Shown here one piece after another: positions 1 to 6,625 of a stretch of 6,894 bases of DNA. The number at the start of each line of letters is the position of its first letter. The stretch's first letter is position 1. Source of the stretch: CAMFKD01 sp964436955. GTDB lineage: Bacteria; Chlamydiota; Chlamydiia; Chlamydiales; JAJFMA01. The stretch lies in NCBI GenBank assembly GCA_964436955.1, contig CAYTFC010000122.1, positions 1 to 6,894 of the forward strand. The letters are read 5' to 3'. The notes below the pieces were generated by a model. It was not told the origin of the DNA, did no database searches, and saw nothing but the letters and a program-made list of their open reading frames with translations. A program made the translations under genes and the position numbers.

Positions 1-86
1 TGATTGCTACCAAAACTTGCCGCACAAGTCATTGAATTTGAATTCAGATGCGTAACGAGCGCTAGATGAAGTTTTGGTAGCAATCA
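1..86. repeat. Perfect 18-bp inverted repeat with 50-nt centre
   Basis: Positions 1-18 (TGATTGCTACCAAAACTT) are exactly the reverse complement of positions 69-86. The arms enclose 50 nt with no recognisable gene. The repeat starts 5 nt beyond the stop codon of the PfkB-type kinase gene, so in that gene's transcript it could fold into an 18-bp stem and act as a 3' stabiliser or terminator; any T-tract would lie outside the window. The outermost 11 bp recur near the right end of the window (6799-6809), which favours a dispersed repeat or a miniature transposable element over a simple terminator. The inverted repeat is certain; its nature is inferred. Confidence 0.8.
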
Positions 87-91
87 GGGTC

Positions 92-1267
92 TTAGGTCCC
101 TTTAGATGTCTGGTCTAGATTAGACCCTAGGCGATGCCATTTTTCCAAAAATTCGGCTTGTTCAGTGATTGTTGGACTGCGAGCATTTCGGACATAAAAC
201 CCTGAATTACCCACACCCATCAGAAGGCAGGCTTCGATGTCCATTCCGCACAACAGACCGTTACAATAGCCTGCATTAAAGTGATCGCCAGCACCAGTGG
301 TAATTTTCGGTTCGGCACAGTAGGGACCCTCCACTTGAGCGATGCCTGTTTCTGTAGCAGCAAGGGCAAACTTAGTGGCATGTATCACAACTTGATCTAA
401 ATCAGTTTTAGCTCGAATGCCTTTAGCCATAATTGCCACTTGCTCGTGGCTGGGTGCGGGAGGAGTTCCTACCAAAGCGTGGTACACTTGTTGCGCCTCT
501 GAATGATTAAGCCCCAAAGTGACCTTGAAAGCTGGCTGAAATTTTGGAAGCAAGCTTAATGCCTGCATAAGATCGGCTGATGAACGTTTGGCTGTATCTG
601 CAAGATCCACAAACATGCGGCGCGATTTTTTATCTGATCGAGGAGCACAGGCGGAAATAATGCGTTCCAGCATCAGGCGCCAGATTTCGTTCATATTGGG
701 AAGCATGGTCCAGTTTGCGCTGACAAACAGGTCGATCTCCTCCATAAGCTTAGCTAGGTCAACCTCGGGTAGCTGAGTAGTAAGCGCTTTATAGGAAACT
801 TCTGCTAATACTCCAATTTTTCCGAGGAGAATCTTGCCGTCATAGAATTCTAGAGCATCAGTATGCCCACTAGGACAGAGAGGATAGACCTTCTGGCAGG
901 CTGCAGCCATGGGTTGAAAAATGGGTTCCACATGACCTGGAGTGCCGATAGCTCCGGCAAACACCACACGATGGCCACTTTGCAGTAATGATTGGGTAAA
1001 AAGAGGAGCATTGCCGCCGAGTCTTGTTTCGGTGGGCACTAATTCCAAATTGCAGCTCTTACCAGCTGCCGCTAAGATGCGCTTTCCAAAATCACTGATC
1101 GTGTAGAAAGGTTGAAACTTCTTCACATCAAGTCGTTGATCTACCACACGGATAATTTCATCCGTAAACCCATCGAAGCCAACAAAACACAAAGGCGGCT
1201 TACCCGATTGGTGAAGCCGCTCGTAGTGTTGAAGTAAATCATGACTGACAGTAAGTTTATCCAACAT
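92..1267 (-). CDS. PfkB/ribokinase-family carbohydrate kinase
   Basis: This encodes a predicted cytoplasmic ATP-dependent sugar or nucleoside kinase of the PfkB (ribokinase-like) family, 391 aa from the ATG. Visible family marks are an N-terminal substrate-domain stretch FVGFDGFTDEII (about 28-39), a GGNAP motif (84-88, the substrate-side glycine pair), an NxxE motif in LNHSEAQ (N254, E257), and the C-terminal signature TTGAGDHFNAGY (323-334). In that signature D328 is the expected catalytic base and the preceding GAG forms the anion hole. At about 390 aa it is longer than most family members (about 300-330 aa). The substrate cannot be read from the sequence. The upstream gene ends at 1280. 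An in-frame GTG (1277-1279) abuts that stop, but the ATG at 1265-1267 gives a conventional start 12 nt downstream. Neither has a clear Shine-Dalgarno sequence, so translational coupling is likely. It is the second gene of an operon with the carbohydrate-binding-like protein. Confidence 0.85.
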   Translation of the reverse strand: MLDKLTVSHDLLQHYERLHQSGKPPLCFVGFDGFTDEIIRVVDQRLDVKKFQPFYTISDFGKRILAAAGKSCNLELVPTETRLGGNAPLFTQSLLQSGHRVVFAGAIGTPGHVEPIFQPMAAACQKVYPLCPSGHTDALEFYDGKILLGKIGVLAEVSYKALTTQLPEVDLAKLMEEIDLFVSANWTMLPNMNEIWRLMLERIISACAPRSDKKSRRMFVDLADTAKRSSADLMQALSLLPKFQPAFKVTLGLNHSEAQQVYHALVGTPPAPSHEQVAIMAKGIRAKTDLDQVVIHATKFALAATETGIAQVEGPYCAEPKITTGAGDHFNAGYCNGLLCGMDIEACLLMGVGNSGFYVRNARSPTITEQAEFLEKWHRLGSNLDQTSKGT

Positions 1268-1279
1268 TTTTCTATACAC

Positions 1280-1657
1280 TTAGAAGTGGGGAGTATACTC
1301 AAGGGTCGCGCCAGGTGTGAGCGGATGGTTTTCGCCATGCTCAAAGTGAGTATCATTCACCAACACTTTAAACTCGCCACCTTTAAATGGTCGATCCGTT
1401 TCCCATACCCATTCATCGGCTTTCACGTTTTTTAGCTTAATTCCGCGATTCCAGCTGAGATCGGCGCCTACTCCCCTCAGATATACAGCATTCTCAAATC
1501 CCACGTCATATTTAATTGTGATGCGCGTCTTGCCAGTTTTAACGATACAGGATTTCTCGCCACGCGTCGTGCAATGCGCCGGCGCCGTGTTGGCCCAGTC
1601 CCTTTGTGATTCCCGGCTGACAGGTTTGCTGCTTATAGGGGATTTCTTTGTAGACAT
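1280..1657 (-). CDS. Small protein with starch/glycogen-binding-like beta domain
   Basis: This is a 125-aa protein. The first 45 residues are polar, basic and probably disordered (MSTKKSPISS...). Residues from about 46 to the end look like an early-set/CBM20- or CBM48-like beta domain: a strand TRITIKYDVG, VYLRGVGADLSWNRGIKL (59-75), a DEWVWET strand (81-87), FKVLVND (96-102), and a proline-rich end EYTPHF. Trp69, Trp83 and Trp85 are candidates for stacking on a glucan. The resemblance to glycogen/starch-binding domains is my reading of the pattern and is not confirmed. The ATG at 1657 was chosen because AAAGGAGAGG lies just before it; a longer reading from a TTG at 1720 would begin inside the promoter -35 box. 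No signal peptide is visible. It is followed directly by a sugar-kinase gene, which supports a role in carbohydrate or glycogen handling, for example as a targeting subunit. No catalytic motif is seen. Confidence 0.7.
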   Translation of the reverse strand: MSTKKSPISSKPVSRESQRDWANTAPAHCTTRGEKSCIVKTGKTRITIKYDVGFENAVYLRGVGADLSWNRGIKLKNVKADEWVWETDRPFKGGEFKVLVNDTHFEHGENHPLTPGATLEYTPHF

Positions 1658-1660
1658 AAG

Positions 1661-1670
1661 CCTCTCCTTT
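1661..1670 (-). promoter_or_regulatory. Strong ribosome binding site that sets the start at 1657
   Basis: On the minus strand AAAGGAGAGG ends 3 nt before the ATG at 1657-1655, with the AGGAG core 6 nt away. It is the best Shine-Dalgarno sequence among the protein-coding genes here and decides between the ATG and an upstream in-frame TTG at 1720. Confidence 0.75.
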
Positions 1671-1691
1671 TCTATAGACCGCCTGAACTTC

Positions 1692-1720
1692 TTTGTATTC
1701 CGATGACTTAGGGGCGTCAA
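1692..1720 (-). promoter_or_regulatory. Sigma70/sigma66-type promoter for the CBM-like/PfkB operon
   Basis: On the minus strand there is TTGACG (1720-1715, 5 of 6 to consensus), a 17-bp spacer, and TACAAA (1697-1692, 4 of 6). Transcription would begin near 1685, giving a leader of about 28 nt that contains the strong ribosome binding site. The placement also rules out translation from the TTG at 1720. It is a consensus match only. Confidence 0.55.
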
Positions 1721-1735
1721 TAAAAAATTCCGATG
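1697..1735 (-). repeat. 9-bp direct repeat CATCGGAAT around the operon promoter
   Basis: ATTCCGATG on the plus strand (CATCGGAAT on the minus strand) occurs at 1697-1705 and 1727-1735, exactly 30 bp apart, about three helical turns. One copy lies in the spacer and touches the -10 box; the other lies just upstream of the -35 box. Same-face spacing around a promoter is what a paired operator would look like. No regulator is identified, and the pair could be coincidental. Confidence 0.4.
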
Positions 1736-1763
1736 CTCTCTGGGAATTACGCAGACATTTTGC

Positions 1764-1792
1764 TTGAGCTTTAAGAGCGGACGAGCTAATCT
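1764..1792 (+). promoter_or_regulatory. Possible promoter for the cdsZ-like gene
   Basis: TTGAGC (1764-1769), a 17-bp spacer, then TAATCT (1787-1792), placing a start near 1799 and a leader of about 53 nt before the ATG at 1853. The -35 match is fair (4 of 6) and the -10 poor (3 of 6). The divergent region 1658-1852 must contain a promoter for this gene, and this is the best spaced candidate I see. Confidence 0.3.
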
Positions 1793-1852
1793 TTTAGCTT
1801 ATACCTGTGTTTGACTTTCTTCATTCATTACCGAAAAGGTTAGGGCCAAACC

Positions 1853-2623
1853 ATGCAAGAAGCTCTCAAGCTTATTCTCGATGTTCAAGAAATCGACATG
1901 CAAATGATCCGCTTGATGCGCCTGAAACGGGAACGTCAGAAGGAACTCAATAATATCGCGTCGATCAAAAAGGATCTACAGCGAAAAGTTCTTCTCAAGG
2001 AGAACGAAATCATTGAGTTGAAGAAGACCATTCGCTTGGACGAAGGGGATGTGCAAACTGTCGTCGAGAATATCAAAAAACTCGAAGGACAGCAGGGCGC
2101 TATCCGAAAAGTGGAAGAATTCAATGCGCTAAGCCAAGAAATCTCTACTGCGGAACGCGAAAAAACGACTAAAGAGCAGCGCCTCAGCGATTTCTACGAT
2201 AAACTTACGGCTGAAGAAGATCTACATAAGGCTTTAAAGTCGAGCCTAGATCAGACAACTACAAGCTCCAAAGAGCTCGAAGAAGAGATTCACGAGAGCG
2301 TTCGCCATATTAATGAAGAAGGCGTTCAGCTAAAGAAGCAGCGTGATACCATGGCGGTGAATGCTGATCCGGAAATCTTTTCAATCTACGAACGTCTACT
2401 TCGCAATAAAAAGAGCCGCGTTGTGGTACCTATTGAAAATCGTTCTTGCAGCGGATGTCATATCATGCTAACGGCGCAAGATGAAAATATGGTACGCAAG
2501 GGCGAGCGCTTAATATTCTGCGAACATTGCTCGCGCATTCTCTATTGGTCCGAGAGCGAGGTCATGGAGAGCCGCACAACGACAAGACGTCAAAGCCGAC
2601 GTCGTTCTGTTAAAGCAAGTTAA
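1853..2623 (+). CDS. cdsZ: Coiled-coil C4 zinc-ribbon protein, CdsZ/CT398-like
   Basis: This is a 256-aa protein. Residues from about 5 to 170 are a highly charged, heptad-rich antiparallel coiled coil. A zinc-ribbon head follows, with CSGC at Cys199/Cys202 and CEHC at Cys223/Cys226; the tail is very basic (about 245-254). This is the DUF164/zf-RING_7 architecture. From memory, the Chlamydia trachomatis homologue CT398 was crystallised, named CdsZ, and reported to bind sigma54 (RpoN) and type III secretion export-apparatus components, so a cytoplasmic scaffold role linking late transcription and secretion is the likely job. All four zinc ligands are present. The start ATG is preceded by a weak purine stretch (AAAAGGTTAGG). 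The stop lies about 16 nt before rnpB, so the RNA gene may be transcribed from here as well as from its own promoter. DUF164 proteins also occur in many non-chlamydial bacteria, so the symbol rests on the chlamydial context. Confidence 0.85.
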   Translation: MQEALKLILDVQEIDMQMIRLMRLKRERQKELNNIASIKKDLQRKVLLKENEIIELKKTIRLDEGDVQTVVENIKKLEGQQGAIRKVEEFNALSQEISTAEREKTTKEQRLSDFYDKLTAEEDLHKALKSSLDQTTTSSKELEEEIHESVRHINEEGVQLKKQRDTMAVNADPEIFSIYERLLRNKKSRVVVPIENRSCSGCHIMLTAQDENMVRKGERLIFCEHCSRILYWSESEVMESRTTTRRQSRRRSVKAS

Positions 2624-2639
2624 GTAGAAAAGCTTCTTT

Positions 2640-3022
2640 TTCTGGGAGGATAAGCAATCGCTGCCATTTCACTGCCTTGCAGGGTCATGGGAGAGGAAAG
2701 TCTGGACCTCGTAGGAGCGGATACCAGTGAAAGACTGGGGGCCGAAAGGCTACGGAAAGTGTAACAGAAAATATACCGCTAGTGAGTTTTCGGATTCACT
2801 AGACAGGGTGAAATGCCCGCCTTAAGGGCGGTGCCGTATCCAGGGAGACCTGGAATGTGACAAACCCTATCCGAGGCAAGACAGGTTGGGGCGTTAATCT
2901 GTGCTCCACAGAGCTCCTAAGTGTCGCTTGAGGATTTCGGCGACGGAATCCCTAGACGAATGATTGCTCATCAAGCCTGAAAGGGCTTGTGGACAGAATC
3001 CGGCTTACCGTCCTCCCAGAAT
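2640..3022 (+). ncRNA. rnpB: RNase P RNA, bacterial type A
   Basis: This is the catalytic RNA that removes 5' leaders from pre-tRNAs. The conserved 5' core is GAGGAAAGTCTGG (2693-2705) and the 3' P4 partner is ACAGAATCCGGCTTA (2993-3007); the T in each replaces the more usual C. AGTGTAACAGAAAATATACC (about 2757-2776) is the CRII/III region. Helices I can pair are P1 (2640-2650 with 3011-3021, 11 bp), P2 (AGCAATC 2653-2659 with GATTGCT 2962-2968), P17 (TCTGTG-CTC-CACAGA), P18 (GGATT/AATCC, 2932-2951), followed by the conserved CCTAGACGAATGA, and P19 (CAAGCC/GGCTTG, 2972-2989). P15-P17 are present, indicating type A. The 3' side of L15 reads CCTAAGT instead of a GGT-containing motif. About 382 nt is a normal length. 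The 5' end is set by P1 pairing and may be off by a few bases. No convincing own promoter was found. Confidence 0.95.
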
Positions 3023-3029
3023 TTTTTTT
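3011..3029 (+). terminator. rnpB intrinsic terminator (P1 3' strand plus T8)
   Basis: The 3' strand of RNase P helix P1 (3011-3021) is followed directly by eight T's (3022-3029). A small hairpin such as P19 or the P1 closure just before the T-tract would end transcription. No separate terminator hairpin follows. Confidence 0.6.
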
Positions 3030-3111
3030 ACTTATGTTCCTTTTCGTCCTTAAGACTCACATTGCCAATTTGAACGCGCTCTTCGGACTCTTTTTTCGTG
3101 GATACTTTGAA
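3028..3111 (-). pseudogene. Possible 3' remnant of a lost gene (27 codons, no start)
   Basis: One minus-strand frame from 3111 to a TAA at 3030-3028 is open for 27 codons and has protein-like composition, including KKESEERVQIGNVSLKDEK. It has no plausible start and is closed upstream by a TGA at 3114-3112, just beyond the stop of the large ankyrin gene. It could be the tail of a gene that once ran convergently to rnpB and was replaced when the ankyrin gene arrived. An open frame of this length can occur by chance and I recognise no family. Confidence 0.2.
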
Positions 3112-3133
3112 TCATTGAGATGCTTTCCTGGTT

Positions 3134-6100
3134 CTAATGCCACTCCTCATCAAAAATGATCTTGCTAGGAGCTATCTTTCTTCGATCAGCCCAATTTAAT
3201 ATTTGCTCTCGTACTCTAAGATGCATAGGAGAATTTGTAGAGCATTTTTTATATATGTTACCCAAAAGAGTCAGATCGGGAGGATAATGACGATCTTGCT
3301 CATGGTAACTAAGATAATCTTCTACAGACTGCTCTCTACTATCTATTGTTCTACCGCTTTTTATTGCCCTTGCAAGTTCCTTGGCAGCCTGATGACCGAT
3401 GAGAGGTTCAAACTGCAGATATAGAAGTGCAAGTTCCATGCTATTCGAGCTAGCAACTGCGCAGTTACTCACTTTTTGGTATTGTTGTGAAATATAAATT
3501 TTATCGTGTAGATCAAGTTCAGATTCCATTCCCCCCTTGTGAAAATAGTCAATGGTGGTTGTAGGAGTACATTTTTTAAGGGAACTAACCAATTTATCAG
3601 GATTGGTGATAGTATGAATAATGACACCTGGTTCTTTACCACAGCCCTGTCCTCTGTTACAGCGCGCGATTTTATCACCATAGATGGCCATGCTTACGGC
3701 GTGAGGCCCCTCAGATGTATTGACCGTATTTGATAGACCTATCGCAAATCCTTGACTATGGCGTTCTTTTATTTCAGTGATATCTGTTAAAAGGCTTTTG
3801 TTAATGGCATTTGTAGTACTTTCGAGGATATCTACGATTGCTTGAGGTTGAAGGCGTTCGAGTTGCTTAAGGGATGAAGGAGACAACTTGGCTTGGACCT
3901 CTTTCCAAACTGCATCATCGGCGGTAGTTAAGGCCTTGACAATTTGATCATAATACGAGGATGTTCCAAGTTGGAGGTACTCTTTAGCGGTGTCTATATA
4001 GAGACCAGAGTGGTTAAGCATTTGGTTAGCTAGAACAGACTTTTTCCCAAGACCCATACGATGAGAGAGAATCTTTCGGCTAAGGTATTCAAATGAGAGC
4101 CCCTTATCTGCCGCTGCCAATTGATTAATTAGCTCCGGGTTAGTAATGCTAGTTATGGCGCTCAGATATAGGGTGGTGGTATTACTGCTAAATGTGGTAG
4201 TATCTGCACCTAGCTTCAAAAGTTTTTGGATAGCTTCTATGTTATTCCTCCGTATAGCAAGCAGAAGAGGCGTCTCGCCATTTGCACTTCTTTCATTGAG
4301 ATCAGCTCCTTTTTGTATAAGCGCGTCCATTGCTTCAGTGTCATTTTGCCAACAAGCAGTTTGTAGGGGTGTAAACCCATTCGCATCACCCAGAAACTTA
4401 GCCTTCAAAAGAATAAGCTGATCTACAGTCTCCTTATTTTCTGCTTGACTAGCCAGGTTTAAGGGAGTGTAGCCTAGATGATCGCGTGTTTCGAGTTTGG
4501 CGCCTTGCTGAATAAGCCTCTTGACGATTTCAGTTTGGCCATACATTGCTGCTAAGTGAAGAGGAGTTCTGCCATCGTTAGACTTGGTATGCAGACTTAC
4601 ACTATGTTCAAGCAATTTATTTACGATAGTTGTATGTCCGCGCATGGCAGCAAAATGCATTGCCGTAAGCCCTTCGTTATTTTTTGCCGTGAGATTGGCT
4701 CCGCTTTGTATAAGTAGGGAAATGGTATCTAAGTTTGATTTTTGACAGGCTGTAAGAAATGGAGTGTTCCCATCAATGTCTCGCTCTTCTAGGCCAGCAT
4801 CAAGATTAAGCAATTGCTGAACAATCTCGGGTTTATTATTTTTAACTGCTAGGTGAAGCGGTGTCTGTCCATCTTTAGCCTTTACGTGAATATCAGCACG
4901 TGAAGCTATCAGCTGACTCACAATTAAAGGATGTCCATTCCAACAGGCGGTGTGTAAAGGTGTGTAGCCCGCAATATTTGTGGTTTCTATTAGGGGGTTA
5001 TTGTCCAAAAGAGTAAGAACGGTTTCCAATTCAGCAGTCTGACATGCTAGATAGAGACTGGTATTACCATAACGGTCTTTGGACTCAAGATTCGCTCCCA
5101 TTGTAATAAGCTTTGCCACCATGTTGGTGTTTCCCGTTAGACTGGCTATGTGAAGGGGAGTTTGACCCATTATGGTTTGAGCGCCAATATCTGCTCCAGA
5201 TGCTATTAACAAGCTCGCTATTTCTGTATCCCGTGATAGTAAGGCATGATGCAAAGCGGTACTTCCATCACTTGTTGTTTTTGAATCGATAGCAGCTCCC
5301 AACTGGAGGAGTTCATGAACGGCTTTTAAATGTGAGTTGCAGCACGCTAGGTGAAGAGGAGTCATTCCATCCAAACCAGCCTGATTTGGGTCTGCACCCA
5401 ATTTGAGACTTTGTATTAGCTGAATGTCTCCTTTTTGAGCCGCAAAATGAAGGGGTGTCCAGGTCTGGTTATTCTTTGCGTTTATGTGTGCCCCTGAGGC
5501 CACTAATAGATGAGTCATTTCAATATTGCCTGCGGCTACCGCATGATGTAATGGAGTGTCCCCTTGGGTAGTGACAGCGTGGATATCAGCCCCTTGAAGT
5601 ATGAGTTCGTGTGCAGACGTTAGATGAAGATTTTGAATGGCAACACTAAGAGGCGTGATACCGTCTTCATCGGCCAAGTCAATTTTCGCATCCTTTGCAA
5701 TAAGTTTATTAACTATCTCTGTATGATCATTACCTGCTGCCAGATAAAGAGGTGTCTTTCCCTCGGCCGTCACCGCATCAATATTTGCTTCCAATTCGGT
5801 CAACACTAAGACTAGCGAAGTTTGTCCCGTTGAGCAGGCATAATGTAAGGGTTGATTGCCGAGGTTGTCTTGGGCATGTATATTTGCCTCCAGGTCAATA
5901 AGTTTAAAACAGATCTCTTTACGTTCAGTTTCGCTCGCCAACAGCAAGGGTGTTTGACCCATACTATTTTGTACTTCTAAGTCTGCGTTAGAGTCGCCAA
6001 GAACTTGGACTATTTCCGCTCTGTCATTCTGCACGGCGACATGAAGAGGAGCGTCTCCCATTTTGTTTTTTTGATCTAAATCGAGTCCGGAATTTAAAAT

Positions 6101-6556
6101 AATGTTGCAAGCTGCAGCGACTTGTTTTGGCGTTCCAGCAGCTGATATCAAATGCAGTACTGTATCGCCATAAGCATTAACTATTGGATTTCCAACAAGA
6201 GGAAGCCATTCCAGAACAGATTCCCATTTCTTTTTTGCGCATAAAGTTTTCGTGAGCTCTAAAACCTCGCCCCCAAGTTGAATGAAACCTGCAGTGGCTG
6301 CAGCTTTAAATGCCGTTTTTTCTTCTGATACATACCATTCCTTAGGCATTAACTTAATGGCTTTGAGGCATTTATCTGGATGCTTTTGGACCCATTTTGG
6401 GTCTGAAATGGCTGTAAAAAACGCGGTTACTATCTGGGGAGACTCACAGTTTTTAAGCATGGATTGAACTAACTTTTCATCCGCATCAATTATTTTTTGA
6501 ATATCTTTAGGGCTAATCCAATCAAAATTATTCGAGCTTCTATCATGTATTTCCAT
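3134..6556 (-). CDS. Giant ankyrin-repeat protein with cysteine-protease-like C-terminal domain
   Basis: This protein has 1140 aa from the ATG at 6556; an in-frame TTG two codons earlier is less likely, and neither has a clear ribosome binding site. Residues 1-126 are an unrecognised, probably helical region. Residues 127-164 are a first, irregular ankyrin repeat. Residues 165-790 are 19 near-perfect 32-34-residue ankyrin repeats with G-x-TPLHxA cores, and 791-823 is a degenerate cap. Residues 824-1140 form a separate region: GPHAVSMAIYGDKIARCNRG (His952, Asn967), then QQYQKVSNCAVASS (Gln1025/Gln1027, Cys1032). That layout resembles the catalytic strands of papain-like or CE-clan cysteine proteases with His before Cys; this is inference. 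No signal peptide or membrane segment is visible. Ankyrin arrays bind proteins, and such proteins in intracellular bacteria are often secreted effectors, plausible but unproven here. The gene runs towards rnpB with no terminator seen, so read-through antisense to rnpB is possible. It stands alone, with AT-rich flanking DNA. Confidence 0.85.
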   Translation of the reverse strand: MEIHDRSSNNFDWISPKDIQKIIDADEKLVQSMLKNCESPQIVTAFFTAISDPKWVQKHPDKCLKAIKLMPKEWYVSEEKTAFKAAATAGFIQLGGEVLELTKTLCAKKKWESVLEWLPLVGNPIVNAYGDTVLHLISAAGTPKQVAAACNIILNSGLDLDQKNKMGDAPLHVAVQNDRAEIVQVLGDSNADLEVQNSMGQTPLLLASETERKEICFKLIDLEANIHAQDNLGNQPLHYACSTGQTSLVLVLTELEANIDAVTAEGKTPLYLAAGNDHTEIVNKLIAKDAKIDLADEDGITPLSVAIQNLHLTSAHELILQGADIHAVTTQGDTPLHHAVAAGNIEMTHLLVASGAHINAKNNQTWTPLHFAAQKGDIQLIQSLKLGADPNQAGLDGMTPLHLACCNSHLKAVHELLQLGAAIDSKTTSDGSTALHHALLSRDTEIASLLIASGADIGAQTIMGQTPLHIASLTGNTNMVAKLITMGANLESKDRYGNTSLYLACQTAELETVLTLLDNNPLIETTNIAGYTPLHTACWNGHPLIVSQLIASRADIHVKAKDGQTPLHLAVKNNKPEIVQQLLNLDAGLEERDIDGNTPFLTACQKSNLDTISLLIQSGANLTAKNNEGLTAMHFAAMRGHTTIVNKLLEHSVSLHTKSNDGRTPLHLAAMYGQTEIVKRLIQQGAKLETRDHLGYTPLNLASQAENKETVDQLILLKAKFLGDANGFTPLQTACWQNDTEAMDALIQKGADLNERSANGETPLLLAIRRNNIEAIQKLLKLGADTTTFSSNTTTLYLSAITSITNPELINQLAAADKGLSFEYLSRKILSHRMGLGKKSVLANQMLNHSGLYIDTAKEYLQLGTSSYYDQIVKALTTADDAVWKEVQAKLSPSSLKQLERLQPQAIVDILESTTNAINKSLLTDITEIKERHSQGFAIGLSNTVNTSEGPHAVSMAIYGDKIARCNRGQGCGKEPGVIIHTITNPDKLVSSLKKCTPTTTIDYFHKGGMESELDLHDKIYISQQYQKVSNCAVASSNSMELALLYLQFEPLIGHQAAKELARAIKSGRTIDSREQSVEDYLSYHEQDRHYPPDLTLLGNIYKKCSTNSPMHLRVREQILNWADRRKIAPSKIIFDEEWH

Positions 6557-6625
6557 AAACAAAGTCGGTAAATTTATTTATTAACTATCGTTATATTATT
6601 CTATAATGTCATTTTATATTATTTA

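Noticed and set aside
1658..1720. 21-codon N-terminal extension of the CBM-like protein from a TTG at 1720
   Set aside because: The TTG is the -35 box of the predicted promoter, the extension lies upstream of the likely transcription start, and the ATG at 1657 has a strong ribosome binding site.
2573..2612. GACGTC-containing inverted repeat near the end of the cdsZ-like gene
   Set aside because: It lies in codons for the basic Arg-rich tail and pairs only over a few bases; explained by coding of repeated Arg/Ser residues.
2624..2640. Terminator after the cdsZ-like gene (AGAAAAGCTTCTTTTTCT)
   Set aside because: The only perfect symmetry is AAGCTT with no loop; a real stem does not form, and the T's run straight into RNase P helix P1.
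3034..3159. A 41-codon plus-strand frame after rnpB (starts MFLFVLKTH)
   Set aside because: It starts within a few bases of the rnpB T-tract, has no ribosome binding site, and its end overlaps the ankyrin gene's coding end; composition looks like the complement of the minus-strand tail.
4146..4421. 91-codon plus-strand frame inside the ankyrin gene
   Set aside because: It is antisense to regularly spaced ankyrin repeats whose periodic sequence produces long open frames on the opposite strand; no start signal of its own.
4089..6062. Tandem DNA repeats or a CRISPR-like array with a period of about 99 bp
   Set aside because: The periodicity comes from 33-residue ankyrin repeats; the DNA units are diverged, contiguous and coding, with no spacer/repeat alternation.
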